From the NCBI GenBank assembly GCA_022695795.1, contig MU404070.1:62001-126000 (forward strand): a DNA stretch of 64,000 nt, given 5' to 3'. This stretch comes from Biscogniauxia marginata (taxonomy: Eukaryota; Ascomycota; Sordariomycetes; Xylariales; Xylariaceae). Position 1 is the first letter of the stretch; every line of letters begins with the position of its first letter. The translations under genes were made by a program, and so were the position numbers. Below are positions 10,662 to 24,500 of the stretch, piece after piece. A model generated the notes under the pieces. The model saw nothing but the letters and a program-made list of their open reading frames with translations, ran no database searches and was not told the DNA's origin.

Positions 10662-13530
10662 GTTGTAGATGCGCGTTTCTTAGACGCAATAAATTCTATC
10701 CTAGACGACCAGCCCCTCGCAAATCTCACCGATGCCGACGCTGCCGACCCGACTACGTAAAAACAGCGTCTCAACGGGTCTCAGCCACCCTCGGGAGCGC
10801 AGTAGTCAGTCTGCTAACTAGGCCGATTTGTCGATTTCAAAGTTTATTGTTATAAACAAGATACTTCGGTCTCGATGGGTCTAAGGTGAGGTGGTTCAGG
10901 CATTATATATGTTCAGGTTAAGCGTCGAATAAAGACGTGGGCGGTGGGTGCGGGCAAAGGAGGAAAGGAGCGGCGCCGCATACGTTCTAAATCTCTGGGT
11001 TGCTATATGCAGTCATCATACCTTGAGTCCCGATGATCGGCCCTTTTCATGGTTCAATTGTATAAAGTAAAAACTAGGGGGAAAACGACTAGAACCCTGG
11101 AGATGGCGTTGTTAAGCTAGACAGAGCATGTCCTGAATTGCGCCCCAAGTCAATACCACATTAGCGGCTACCAACTACACAAACTTTCAAACGCAAAGCA
11201 ATCAGCTCAAACGTTCTCAAGTAGTTGGAAAACTACCAGTACGAAACAGTATACATAAACTGGAGCGTGGTTAGCGGGGGTTGAGTATTGCCCGGGAACG
11301 GCTTGGCAGCAATGGCGTCAAGAACACTTAACTATTTCAAGACATCAACGGAAACTAAACAAAAATGATCAGCCTCAAATTACTGACCTTTGAAATTTTA
11401 GTTTACCCTTCTTAACTTTTTTTTTTTTTCATTTGCGAAACTATTTAATCATGAACTTGGGAAATGTAAAGTGCTGGTTTGAGCTTGTGGTGTTTACGCT
11501 GCCGGCCGCAAACTTATACTATTGCCGAAGTCCCTACGCGGGACTCTTGACGTTCGTGCTACATAGCTCTTAACGCGCTTCTCCTAGGCCCTGAGATTAT
11601 GCAAGGAGTTTTCGAAGCCACTACGGCCTCAGCGATAATTGGCCTGCCTTCGTTAGGAGGTTAGAAGAATCATGTAGCCGCTAGGTACCTGCAGGAAAGG
11701 GTTTCGCCTCCCTATTCATAAGCATCACCTGAGAAATATGACGACAACCTAGCACTTGCTATCGGTCAGCTATCGCGTCGTCTTTCAAGATATTGAACCG
11801 AACTTCAGTTCCGTGCTGCCCATATTAGCCATCGCTGGTATCTTTTATATATAGCTTTGCTGAACCATCATGCGTCGGACTACTGGATCCAGACCCGATC
11901 GCTTCCCTGCTCCGGCCTACTGGCATCGCCCAAGCAGGGTTTCCAGAATAAAGATGGGTAGCAGGAGAACACTCGTACGTATCATGTCGGGCATTTTGTG
12001 AGCGGGTGATGTTTGAAGTGGAAGGGCCCGGGATAAGATTGTTTTTATGAGGCAAATGATCCGTCTCGACCAGGTCGGTGTTTTGGCAGAAGTGGGTGCT
12101 CAGGCCGGTATTTATACGCGGCGTTTTGCATTTATACTGTCGAGCCTCGAGCGTAGCGACACTTGCCCGACGGCTCTAACCTCGAACCTCCAGTTCAGCG
12201 GCAACCGAAACCTCGTTTACTTGGCTTGTGGCCAGGTAAATTAAGTTCGTCGAGCTTGTCGTGTTCTACCTACACATTAATAGAGTGGAATTTCAACCTC
12301 AGACGGATTGGGTTTGGAAATAAAGCTTGGCTTCGATGGGATGGTTGGTTACTGGGCGACTGGTCCTAATTGACGATACCTGGAATGTTTTGCCCCTCGA
12401 ATGTGGCTGGAGAATGTGGCTCGACACATCGAGGTCGTGGCGAAATTAGGCGAAAGCGAAGGTGGTTTAACAAGATGGATACGAAGTGAGCCCCAGGAAT
12501 ATCTGTAAGGGAAACAGGAAGGATAGAGGGAAAGGGAAAATTGCAGGTCTGCTATTGGAGCGCAATGCCTGCCGCTTTACGTCACGCAGTGGCTGTTGGC
12601 GGGAGAACGTTCGTAACCCCATCCATCATAAGCACCACTATCTGTTCCTCATTGGTTTGTTTTCCTGCGGTATAAACTCTGTTGGTTACGATGTGAAAAC
12701 AAAGGAGACGGGATATAGGGTATGCAGAGTCGGGGAAAGAATAGAAAATATACCTGATAGATCAGATGTGAATGGATTAATTCGAGGCAGATGTGGCTGC
12801 TAAACGAGACGCAGAATTGTACCTAACCCTGAGTTCGTTCGCTGAATGGTTGATTCCGTAGGTGCATGTGAAGGTTTCAGCGCCCGGCTCTCAGCTGTGC
12901 GACCGGTACAACGCTAGGTACCTGGCCAGCGGGCGTCTAGAGGAGTGTGGCTTAGCGCTTAGGTCTAGTGCCAAAGGGCTGTGTGCACAATTTCATGAGG
13001 GCTGTATATCTTTTTCTGAGGCTGAGCTTGAGGCGCGTTCGTCATCCCCCATCATCAAATACAATACATATCAGCCCGAGCTCAGCCAAGTCGACAAAAC
13101 CTAAGGTAAATTGGTGATACGAACCACCACCACCATTTTATTGACTTTCTCCCACCCACCTTCAAATCACCTCCACGTTCTTTTCCGACCGCCAGCATTG
13201 TTTATCTCGTTTAACGAAATACGCCCCTCACAACCCCGTCACCCAACCCACCACCATCGCAAGAACAACCGCCGAGTAGCACCGCTTGTTGTTCTTTTCG
13301 ATTTTTGAAACTTTCCAGAAACCGAACCAAGCCTCGCTTCATTTCCACCTTATCTCTTCGAGAGCACCCCTAGTACGACATTGGTTCTGCTTGGCTGGAA
13401 GCCTTTTTCTTCTCTCGTGCGAGCAGGTTTACCTACACTCTACATACTGCCAGCACAAGCCAGAGAAGAAGCTTCTGCCTACCTGCGATCTGCCGCAATA
13501 ATCTCTACATCTACGAAGTAGCCATCGAAG
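10662..13530. other. Divergent promoter region between MFS and MARVEL genes
   Basis: This gap of 2.9 kb separates two divergently transcribed genes. The right part (about 13110-13510) is pyrimidine-rich with CACC/CCAC runs, like the 5' leaders and promoters of expressed fungal genes. I find no convincing coding sequence; the small open frames between 11.8 and 13.1 kb look random. Confidence 0.5.
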
Positions 13531-14528
13531 ATGGCCTTATTCGAAAAGCTAGACTTTGACCCCGATAAGGTTCCCAACGTCAAGCTTGGGCTTCACATTG
13601 CTCAGGGCGTGCTGGGCCTTGTGATATTTATTTTAGAGATTGTCTTGTTCAGGGCAACCGACTCGGTCATCAACGGCAATAATGGCTGGCCCTTTGGGTT
13701 GGTAAGTCAACTATTCAGCAAAAGTGCGCCGAGTAGGGAACTAATAACGTGCGCGCGCAACAACAGTGTTTCCTATCCGTCCCTGCTTGGCTATATCTAG
13801 CTATGACCCCCCGCTTTGAGCGAACGCGGAGGGTAGCGCCTCCGTCCGCCATGCTCGTTATCGACTCTATCTTCACCATCTTATGGCTATCAGCTTTTGC
13901 AAGCCAGGCTGCCTATAACACGGCTAACTCCTGCGGACAAGCCTGCAACGTCAGCAAGGCCATTGTTGGCATAGCATTCTTCGAGACGTAAGACAAAGCC
14001 CATCGTCAGCTACCTGTAATCTCAAGTGCTTTGGCTAATATGCGACATAGTTTGGGATGGGCCATGTCCACAGCTGTCAGCGCGTACACGCTGCGCTATT
14101 CCCAGCTCAACGGCGACCTCCCCGGCTACGAGAAACTTGGAACCGAACAAAACATCGACCCTGACAAGGCAGCCTTTTCGATGGCACCACACGACGAGGA
14201 GGCTTATGCACCGGTGAATATGGATGATCACAACGACGACCACCACAGCGAGAGCAACCCCTATGATGCTGATTCATACGGTGCGCGCCCGCTATACGAG
14301 GCCGAGACATCGTATAGGCCTCAACACACAACGTCACCGGCTCCCCTCGATAACCCCTTTGACAACAGCTACCGGACGCACAGCACATCTCCGCATAACG
14401 ATCCCTATGCCGACCCATACTCTTCTTCGGTAGGACCCAAGATCTACGCTCCGCCCGCGACAGAGGAGTACGATGATGGGAGACCGGTGCAGTTCCCCAC
14501 TGCAAACTACGACAGGACGCTGCATTAA
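13531..14528 (+). CDS. MARVEL-like four-helix membrane protein
   Basis: Predicted integral membrane protein of 289 residues in three exons: 13531-13701, 13767-13987 and 14051-14528. The introns have GTAAGT...CAG and GTAAGA...TAG ends, and the phases match. Four hydrophobic segments lie near residues 18-41, 58-71, 85-106 and 119-146, with Cys residues in the loop before helix 4 (SCGQAC). This resembles fungal MARVEL-domain and non-classical-export-type proteins. The C-terminal half (about 147-289) is soluble, low in complexity and rich in Asp, Tyr, Pro and Ser, with repeated NDPYADPY-like and NPFDN stretches that could serve as trafficking motifs. Function is unknown; a role in membrane domains or vesicle traffic would be by family analogy only. 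Confidence 0.85.
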
Positions 14529-15144
14529 TAGTCGGTGGACGAGTAGAACGGAAGCAATATAGTGATCTGGCGAATTGATAAGAGCATAAAAGGATGGTGT
14601 CGTGTTGCGTAAGGGATTACAGGAAACTTAATCTACACTCAGGATATAAGAATCGGCGGCTTTGGGGCGGTGTTTTTGTTCCAGCATGAAAAACTCCCAC
14701 GTTTTGGTCCTCGGTGTTCCGGATATTGCTCATCATGAGAAATGGGAGATACCATGGCAGTATCCCATATTCGTTATTGAAATTGAGATTTGCCGCATGA
14801 CGACATGAGGGAGGGAAGCTAGATTTGCATTCATTCGTCTTTTCCAGTTCGGCGGATATTGTCACGTAGGTAGTTTCAAGCCGAGCTCTGCCAGCAGCAG
14901 TAGTGTACGTATGTAGCCTAGTCAATATGATTTCTCTAAAAGAGCACCAAGAATTAGCATATCATATTCATTTCCATGGTTTTTTATTTTATTTCTCCTC
15001 AAAACGCAGCATGGTTGAAGATTTGGTGCTAAATGGCTTAGCAACTTTTTATTTCCCGTCCGGAGAAGAAACGCCCTGAACGCCTATTCCCAACGTGTCA
15101 CTATTGCGTTCTCTTGCCACGTCCTATGAAGCCCGACAATATAC
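14529..15144. other. Convergent 3' region, MARVEL gene / NOP16
   Basis: AT-rich spacer between two convergent stop codons. Nothing further seen. Confidence 0.55.
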
Positions 15145-16030
15145 TCAAGTGGACACTCCGCCCTCCTCCCCCTTCCACTTCCGGATTCTCCTCGCGATGT
15201 CCGCCTCGGTCTGTTGCATGGGGTTCAGCCTGCGGTCCCGCGCCATCGCCCGCGTGTCGGCGCCGTGCCGGCCCACCAGCCGCTGCAGCCACTCGACCTC
15301 GCGCGCGCTCTGGGTCCGGGGCTTCTTCTCCACGGGCCGGCTCGCCTCCGCCTCGAGCTGTCTAACGATATCGTTTGCATCCTCTCCGTCGTCGTCGATG
15401 CCGCCCCATTCCTCAGTCTCCTCCTCCCCCTTCTCGGCAGCTCCGTCGTCGTCCGAGTAGTCCGAATCGAGCGCCACGAGCGGATCGTTCAGGGGGTTGT
15501 TATCCCGCCGCCTCTTGTGCGCGCCGGCGCCGGCGTCGGCGTCGAGAACCCGCACGATCTTGCCGTCCGCGTCCCGCTCCACGCGCGCCTCGCGCACCAC
15601 GGCCCCGGCGAACGAGTCGATCGCGAACGGGTCGGCGGGCTTCGTGGGCCGGCCGCTCTTGCTGCTCGGGTGAGGGTGAGGGTGAGGGCGAGGCTTCCCG
15701 GACGAGAGCACGGGCTCGACGCCGCCCGTGGGCGCGCGTAGTCGCGATACCAGGCCCAGGCGCCGGTAGTTCTGCGTCGTCGTCTCGGTCTTTCTCCTGC
15801 GGTGGAGGGGTTTCCTTGCGCGTTAGAGTGATGAATGGGAAGGTGACTTGAGCTTGAGGTAGCTGAGGGCCGGGGGGGAGGAGAGCGAGAGGGAGAGAGT
15901 CGTACCAGTTCCGCGCCACGATGCTGTTCCCCAGCGGGTTCAGCAGGTGCTTCGACGTCCTCGCCGACGACGGCTGCCGGATCGCGGGGCGGGAGGAGCG
16001 CCGCTTGCGCTTCTGGAGGTCGCGGCCCAT
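15145..16030 (-). CDS. NOP16: Ribosome biogenesis protein Nop16
   Basis: Nucleolar 60S assembly factor of 258 residues in two exons (16030-15906, 15796-15145). The intron is GTACGA...CAG, phase 2. The N terminus MGRDLQKRKRRSS and the block LLNPLGNSIVARNW are typical of Nop16, and across the intron the frame continues into RKTETTTQNYRRLGL and then SRLRAPTGGVE. The C terminus (EVEWLQRLVGRHG, ARDRRLNPMQQTEADI, KWKG) matches the family's most conserved end. Between them is an acidic linker with SDYSDDD and a Lys/Arg-rich KRRR cluster. The GC-rich codons of this gene create long open frames on the opposite strand, which are not genes. Confidence 0.92.
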
Positions 16031-17544
16031 TTTGCCGTTCTGAAATCTGCCTTGGGATGAAGTCTATGGACGTCGGACTGCAGTCGAAAATTAAAGGGTT
16101 CACTCGTTTTTTCTTCTTCTTTTTTTCGCCGGCGCAATTTAGTTTGGTTTACTTTGTAAGAGTCGTCGGTCGGTTTCTATAAAGTGCTTGACTAAAAAAA
16201 AAAAAGTTCCATATGCAAAAAAGCTTCCTGTATCAATTGCTAGGCGATAAGATTATCTTATCTTATCTGAATAATTTACTACTGACACTTGCTTACGGTC
16301 CGGCAACTGCTGCCATATTAAGACCCACAGCGAATAGGGGGGAGCACTGATAACTGTGAACTAATTGATAGACTGAGTCTACCTCTAAGCTATGCTATGC
16401 CGTCCATAGTCTGTCCTATGCTAGAGTTTAACCAGGCAAGAGTAGAAGTTCAAAAATATGCATGAGCACGTGCACACCGCAACGTCTTCTCAAGGCTAGT
16501 TAAGAAGCAGCATGGAATCTCCTTATGTCTTCAGTAACGATGTATTTCCTGCTGACTTTCCAACCCTGATTATTATCGCGGATACAATCTCAACTCTTTA
16601 AAATATCTACTTATCAAAACTCGGTAATCGCTAGTAATTTCAATGTTTGCCGCCGCGAAACACGCGAGCCAACGGTCTCTCAACCTCTGTCGATAACCTA
16701 GGCCTTAGTATTCTTCAGTTGTCAATGTCTCTGAGTCTAGCTATATCGGACTAACCATATAACCATATAATACCTTCTATCGGGATATCGATCCTGTCAT
16801 GGTCCCTTTGGTGCTTGCCGTCTGTTTCAAGTTCGGGGTGCTTCAAGTAGAGAGTTGCAAGGGTATTTATTTCATTCACAGCAGTCAACTGGACCGGCGA
16901 GGCGAAGTCCCAAATGGCAAGACTTAGATTGTCTAAAACTATCAGCTCTTGGAAGCTGTTAATATACATTGATTTCAACCTCCTCGATCTAGGAAATCTG
17001 TTCAAGTCCGAGGTCCTCTACGCGCCTGTCTTGGATGTCCAGATTAAAAGGGAGTGCTGTTCTAGTAAGAATACTACGATAACTAGAAATTAGCCAAATC
17101 TTCCAATACTGTTGAGCAATAGCCAACAACAGGTTTATATAAATTACAGGTGCAAGTGTTTAAGGCGCTCGCAGATTCCAGATTTATCATGCCCTCGAAA
17201 TTCACCATGCATATGATGGAGCCTCTATATGAGACATTCCTGGTAGTGGATATATAAATACCCTCTAAACAGTATACTCCAATTACTGCGCAAAGTAGCC
17301 AGTCACGACCTATGCGGTTGTTTATAGCTACCATTAGTAGTATAAAAGCATTGACAAAGCACCCTTTATAATCGGTATAATTCTTAAAGGCTTGACATAT
17401 TTTGGGCTTTTATCAGACAGTTGAATAGACTACGCTTATATATCTATGATCAAAAAGCTACGACGTTATAGCCGTAAAACGCAAAAGTCCTCCTTCATTT
17501 CTATGACTGGACCTCAATACAGCGAGCATCGCGGACCTGCTTGA
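16031..17544. other. Gene-poor interval left of the hydrolase relic
   Basis: No intact gene recognised. Short minus-strand frames at 16751-17005 and 17083-17334 have some coding-like character but match nothing I know and contain flanking stops. They may be decayed coding sequence. Confidence 0.4.
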
Positions 17545-18584
17545 TTAAGCAGGAGAGAGAAAATCACCACAGAACTGCATTAATTGCTCCCGGTCCTCCC
17601 AGAGCGGCGTGTGACTCGAGTTTTCAAGTGTCCCAACTTGACCTTGTTGATGGTCCTGAATCATGGTTCCACTACAAAGTCCATCACCTCGTCATTTCTC
17701 TCATTTAAAAGCAGCATTTCTAGTTAGATATTATATGTATCCTTCCAGTCCTGCCAATATTTTAGGGTGCCAATAGTGGCAAATTCCGATGGACCTTGCC
17801 TAAAGAAACCATTGTAAGATACCATTTTGTATGAGCGGTTGGGTTTTTTTTTTTTTCGCGGGGGATAGAGGGAGCATACTGGACACTTAGACAGTTTAAC
17901 TAGGATCCTACATAGTCACGTAGGTAGTAGGGTTTTCTTTGAGATTTTTCTAAGCGCGTTGGATGGGATCCGGTATAGGGTCTAGTCAATAGACAAGCCG
18001 TCTCATGAAAACGGTCGATGCCTCCTTGTACGCCAGACTATCGTGATCGCCTCTTTTCTCACACTCCTCAATAGTTTGGCGGACGTCCGATGGTGAATGA
18101 GCGAGCCGATATTTACACACCTCGTTGTAAAAAGGCATGCTTGCGGGGAAGCCTAATAGCACCAACTTCTTCAGCCCACGAGGGCGCTGAGCAGCATATA
18201 CACCACCTAGAATACCGTCCTAGCTATGACCAAGGATACAGAAACTTTTGTCCCACAGGTCGAGGTGATCGACAAGACTGTTAAGCTCTCGGACAAAAAG
18301 CTCGTACGTCCGAAACGTCTCGTCACCCATATTCTCTGGCAAATAGGTGGAGCGGCCGCATCCAATCTAGTCGTAAAAGATGAGAGGAACCCGTCAGGTC
18401 TCGTAAAGGTCAATTAGCTCACCATGTAATCGTTGCCGGCACCTGGACCACCATGGAGTGCGACAATGAGTGGCACTGCGGATTGTTCAAGGTTTCCAAC
18501 GACCTTCCACTATGTTTTGTAGGACTTTCCTACTCCAGGGACCTCAAAGGCGACTTCACCTTCTAATGTGAGGTGCTTTTCCAT
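17545..18584 (-). pseudogene. Proline iminopeptidase-like alpha/beta hydrolase, decayed
   Basis: Translation of the minus strand reads as a prolyl-aminopeptidase-type alpha/beta hydrolase from about 18584 down. An N-terminal GEVAFEVPGVGKSYKT is followed by the oxyanion motif ALHGGPGAGNDYM, then FYD-x-IGCGRST, the nucleophile region ILGHS and a C-terminal region with LLLNERNDEV and LENSSHTPLWEDREQ (Asp and His of the triad). It is interrupted by many stops: after SYKT, before IGCGRS, directly after ILGHS where Trp is usual, and before FRT where Trp is usual. There is also a frameshift just after GNDYM. Most stops equal one C-to-T or G-to-A change in CAG, CAA, CGA or TGG, as RIP would make. A region near 17820-17900 may be a former intron or small insertion. 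Confidence 0.8.
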
Positions 18585-21500
18585 GTTTAAAGGCGTTGGG
18601 TGAGCTGGTAAGAAGCTAAGCAAATAAACGTGCAGGGAAGAGCAAAGCAAGATAATGCATGTGTAGGCGAAGATGGTGAAGGACAGTACAGGCACCCTTT
18701 CTAACTACCTCTCCATTAGCCACCACATGAGTTTATACGTTGTATAGGCCTTAAGCAAGGAGGGGAGGGGTTGAGTTGGTCCCTTCTCTACGTTACACAG
18801 CAGGATGATCTAACGGACTCATGTTTCATTAATCCAAGCACCGCTACTATATGTTGTGAGGCAACACAATCTTGCAACAAAGCTGCGCGGAACTCGGCCG
18901 CTTAACATAAGCCCTAAGACAAGAAGGTTATAGCCAGTCTTAACCTATGATTCTCATGAGAAACGGCGTTGTTGAAGATATCCATAAGAGTATTGGGCCT
19001 AGGTATTGCTGCTTAGGTATGTAGACTTGGTTGATGAGGCAGATAAGGAAGACCCTGCAAAATGCCTAATTATACTGTGTCGAACTGCATGGGATATTGA
19101 GTTTGTCAAGTGTAGTCGTAACTCGTAAGTATAATAATCTGACCAGGACAGACCCAGCCCGATGTAGAGAGCAGAGGAGAAAATCAGAGTGTGAGGGAAA
19201 TATTGAGGATATAGGGAGGTAGATACTCAAATCTAGGTGCGTAAGCATGAAATAGTTTCTGTTATGGCTCTCGTACTCCTGCATACCAAGTAACTAGTGC
19301 TAGATATTCCAACCAACTGTGATGCACTAAATAGCTCATGTCGATTATTGTAACCCTACCATGGCCATTAGGTGGCTAGGTTGGTGACAGCCAGCGAACC
19401 TTAGTGTTGTATGCTGTCCCCTCCTGCCCCCTTTTTTAATTCATTATCGTTTTATTTTGTCTTCGTTTTCATCCTCCATAGACTCCGTGAAATAAATTCA
19501 ATTGACCTGGTCTACCACAGTTAGCAATATCCTTCTTACTAGACAAGTTACAACAAAGTATCCATATTGTGAGTCCTCTCGCATCAGAATGGCTATTATG
19601 AGCATGATACAATATTGTGTGCTAAACGAGTAACTTCACTCTTCTATTGTAGTTTGCTTTTGAATTTCTAACTTGAGAAGACTATATCGAAGTCCTATAA
19701 TTGATGGCTGTGATGCACCAGCAGCTAATGACAAAGGCAGTGTTCCTAGCTCACTCGTCGTGTCTAGGTTTCGTGATGTAAGTACGTAGCTATAACTTCC
19801 TCCGTTGTGAGATGTTTGCTGTTTTAGGAAACTATAGGTTTCATAGCGAGTTCCGTATTACCAGAATCAACTTCCACATGACATTCAGTCAGGGGTTCTG
19901 GCGATTCGGCCCCCACCTCTCAGGAGAGTGGTGTAGATAATGCTAACAGAGGCATATACGGAGAACTTCTCATGTTTAGACAGACCAGTGTTAAGGAAAG
20001 GGGCAGGCAATGGATGAAATTGTCTAATCAACTCAAAGTTGTCATTAATATAGAGAGGGAATGATTGATCGAACTGCTTGTTTATGTTTAAGGGGTGGTC
20101 CCATACTTCTGGCTCTGCCTTTAAACTCTAACGGCTACTGCACAAATATGACAGGATATAGTCTAATCAAGAGTTTTATATTTAAGGAATTGTCAGCGTT
20201 TAATCTGATGTGTGAAGACTTCGTTTGTTCCTACCAGCCTAGCAAGCAGGGTCTAGTCATTGTGGGCTCCAAGGAATTGCCCAATCAGGGGTGATGTTAA
20301 CACAGTCACACTTGGTTGATCTTTCCGGTAATGGATCAATTAAATTGAGTACTATAAGTTAATATTTGCATAGGTTAGATTATTCTGTGTTAAGGAAGAA
20401 GAAGAAGAAGAAGAAGAAGAAGAACAACAACAACAACAACAACAAATGTATTTTTCTCCGGAGCCCCTATTCCAGGGGTCAAACTTGTCGTAATTTACGG
20501 GTAGATGGTAACAGCTGGTCACGGTGCAATCAAGAACCTTAAACGAATGACTACAAAGGTCCAGAATATAAAGCTTCTCCGGCGATGGAGAGAGTGTCTG
20601 TAAAGTCACTGCTGTTAGTTAGATACTGTCATAAATAACCCAAGAGTACCTTAATATCGACTGGTCGCCTAGCGTATATAGGAACCACAACCTCTTCTGC
20701 GATTGGGGCAATACAAACGTAACTAAGAGCTTCACAAATATTCTAGGTCACGTTGCTAGCACGCTAGGTTAAGTTGCGCCAACACAAAGGCGTGGCCCGT
20801 GTCGTCAAGAATACATGTGTCATTGATAGGAAACCCACTCACCCTTTCTCCACGCATCCTTATTATGTTGAACTACGAAGCATAACCGACTTTAACGCCC
20901 GAGAGCCTCACATGCTCAGAAAGGCATCGAACCCCCCTACAGTTGGGGCGGGTATACGGCTGCACCCGGGCAGGGACCTCACGATCGTCGACACTTATCC
21001 CACAGTCTCCTGCTTACTCCTGTGAGCTACAACATTGACCCCGGATCAGCTATGACACACTGTCTGGCAATCGCCCAACACATGCGGCCGGATTCCCCCG
21101 CGCAGATACCATATAGGCTATCACCACGGGCCAAAAGCCGCATGGAGGCCACTCTGAAGCGCCTTGGGTTGCTTGACCCTCGTATGGTGCGTGCTCTGTT
21201 ATAAGTTCTAAACCTTGAGAGGTTTCTCTCGCGTTCTAGCCTTGGTATCTTTTGGCATGGCGAGGACTTCGCCTATCTCCTAGAAGGCGTGATCCCCGTG
21301 TGGCAACTCGTGTCTTTGAGGGCAGAAGAAGAAGCTGCTAGGTGTGTAGACAGAGAAACCACGTATATAATAAATACTACTAAAGCTTACCCACATGTGT
21401 GCCCTTTACTACCTTGGGTGGTATCGTGAGTAAATAGGGTTTATAATCTAGGTGATTGTCGTCTACGTTTAGATCCATTCTACGAAAGTGTCTTTCCAGG

Positions 21501-24500
21501 ATGCCAGACCCCGGAGCTAGACGAGAGCACTAGCTAGGCTAATACGAGGACGATTTGCAGCAGATAGATAATATCTAGGCGTATGTCTTACCAGAGATTT
21601 TCGTTCAAGGTAGGTCTGAAAGACGAGAAAGAGCAGATTCTCCGTCCCGTCTCTCCCTCCTAATACAGCAAAAGGGGTAGTACGATCTAAATGATACATT
21701 CACTCCCTCATCTCTGCTACCGATTGCGAGAGTCGAAGTCCTATAGAAAGAAGCCTTACCCCCGGTCGTGTCCATACACGCGTACGTGTGTGTGTGTATT
21801 GTGAGAGCTTCGAGACAAGGGCTTTGCAGGCCCGATACTTCCCTGCCAACTACCATCTTGTTTGCCTTTTCTGAGCGGAAAATTTCCACGTTTGAAGCTC
21901 ATTCATCCAACTTTCTCCAAGGGTAGATGTAGCGACGGAGCACGCAGAAGGGGGCAGTGCAATTCCTTCCGATGAATGAGAGCGTTACAACTCCCGCGCC
22001 GCGCGCGCTTCTGCAACTTCGGCATTGATGCGCCCTACATACCTAACCCTAGACAAAGCCTTCAGCTCTATGCGCCGAGTCTTATACGATTCAGTGCCAG
22101 CGGGCGACGATGCTGCCTGACAAAGTCACCCGAGACTGCCTTGTGAGCTGGCCGAATAAAGTTGCTTTTTCAACCTCAATGCCTGCCTACCTGCTTGTAA
22201 GTGTGCTTGGCCTGTCTACTGGGCAGGTTGGTCCGTATGCCTGTATGTGTGTGGTTGTCATCATCCAACACAGCTGTCCCCCACTCTCAACTCCCCCCGT
22301 GTCCCATCGTCAACACCCCTGCACTAGGCCTGCCAGGCTCTACCTGATCCGAAAGTAAACAAGGGTATCGCACATCAAAAGAGGGGCCCCAAGAGGCCAA
22401 TCGGTAGCGATGATGGGGGTTCTGGAACCCGCCGAAGCGGGCGCGCCCGCCTGCTACTCGCTGCTACTACTACTTGCGACTTGCTCGCTGCTGCTACGGG
22501 CTGCAGAGCACGTACATACAGAATTGCAGCAGCAGCACAGGTCGCAGAGTCGCAGCAGAAGAGAAGTACACAGGAACTCGCAGGCTCGCATTGCGGTCTT
22601 TCTCAAACCCCCCTCCCCTCCTCCTCTCTTACACCCCCCTTTTCTTCTTTCTTTCTGGGTTCTCATTCGTCCTGTTTTCCGTACAGCTGTACTGGGGTAA
22701 ACCGAGGTTGCAGTGGGAAGAGAGAGTAAACCCCCCCCGATCTATATCGCCTCCCTTTTATTTTACCATCGTGCCTAGGAAACCTACCGAGCCGCGGAAT
22801 GCTCGAGAATCGCGGGCGTGACCCCCTAAAATGGGCCCCTGATGTACGGACCTTCGTCGAGCTTGTATAAAGTAGGCGAGTTGCGAGCCGCAAATAGTAA
22901 TGTAATGCTTTGTGCCTATATATGTATGCGCGCCTGCGTGCCTGCGTGTAGGAAAGTATACATGAGGGTATCCTAGCAAAGAAGAAAACCCTGCCTACAT
23001 CCATCCACCTCGTGTTGCAACATGGTTCTTTGCGGAGTCTAGTATTAGCACATTGTACATTCGCATTTTATCATCGACGACAAGCCCTCTGAAACCCCCT
23101 TGCTTTGTTCCTTTTTTCAATACCTCGTTCATCCCACTGCGATCAACTAGACCATACCGAGGCCCAACTTAATCCGTATCCTTCGGGCGTTTCTCTGTCT
23201 GTCTATCTCCGTTCCTCTATATAGTGGGCTTTTGTGAATAAGGTACATACATACCTAGGTAGTTATGCCCAGTTACGAGTTAACGGAGACTCCGGTCCCT
23301 AACCTGCCCGGCCAAAAAAAGAAAACCTGTTGATAAAATCAAGAACTCTTATTAGTATTAGGTTTGACAAATCCGAGCTAATTTGATCTTTGGTAACAAA
23401 AAAAGGGTTCCCCCCCGCGCGCGTGTTGCCTCAGATGATCTCAAATGATTCGTCTGAATTTCCTATCTCTTTTTCGTCCTCTCGATTGGTCCAATAATAA
23501 CAAGATTTACCACACCCCCCCGGGGGCGGGCGGCGGGCGCGCGATGCCCACAACTTGTTATGCACGATACCCAAATTTGACAGAACCCAATTGATCCACT
23601 TCTCTCTTTTTATTATTCAAGAGAAAAAGGGAAAAAAGAAGGCTTATCTAGATTCTATCACCGAAAGCCCCTCATTTGTCTTCCTTCCGCCTCCCTCTGC
23701 ACTAAACAAGTCTTAGGTACTTCATGCAGGCTACCTATATCGCCTGATTTTCGCCGGCGGCTGATTCAGCTCGCCCGTCAGGTTTGTTGATATACGGAAA
23801 TACTCAACTGGGCTCTCAATTTCATCTATTTCTATTTTTTCTTATTTCCCTTTCGTCTTTCCCGTGGGATCCAAACTCCCCTCCCCCTCCCCCCACACCC
23901 TCGTACGTTCAATCACGAAAACAGGGGGTGAGAAACTGTTGCTAAGCTTTTTGGTGGCGCTAACGGTGTTAGATACGATGCGCTCATCTAAGCGAAGGAT
24001 AGACCGTTTCGAATGCTGGGGGCTTTTAGTCCTGGTCAGTACGTTAGAGTTACCCAGGTAGTTTATCGGTATTGTTGCATAATGTCTCCAGATCATGTAA
24101 ATCATGTTTGTGCCTATTTTTGTCTGCTTAGAAGTACCTATCTGTTTAGATATTTACGAGCAGTTATCTAGTCAGCTAGCTTTCAGCAAGGCTGCTGATC
24201 CCCAGCTGGGTATCATATGTCGAATATATACCGTTCTTTGTATGTATGCATCTCAATCCGTAAGTGGTGGTGGATCCCATCCCGTCCTGTCCTGTCCACC
24301 GCGCGACCTATCGGTTTACCACATAGGATGCCCAACTTTGCAGCGACGATCACTTTTTATTCACTTTCAACGTACCCAGGGTCTTCCACATAAGTACCTA
24401 GTCAACTCAGCTAGCTAGCCTAACTCGTGTAGTTCGGCTTTCGGGCGAATTCGAGCTAGTTAGCGGGATTCCGGGCATATTCATTTCAGACTTCGGCGAC

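Noticed and set aside
15214..16103. Several long open frames on both strands over NOP16
   Set aside because: They overlap the well-supported NOP16 exons; their translations are low-complexity Arg/Pro/Ala consistent with out-of-frame GC-rich coding.
20905..21035. Minus-strand TAGCTCA...GGTTCGATGCC resembling Pol III boxes A and B
   Set aside because: Spacing of nearly 100 bp, a poor box A and no cloverleaf pairing; probably chance.
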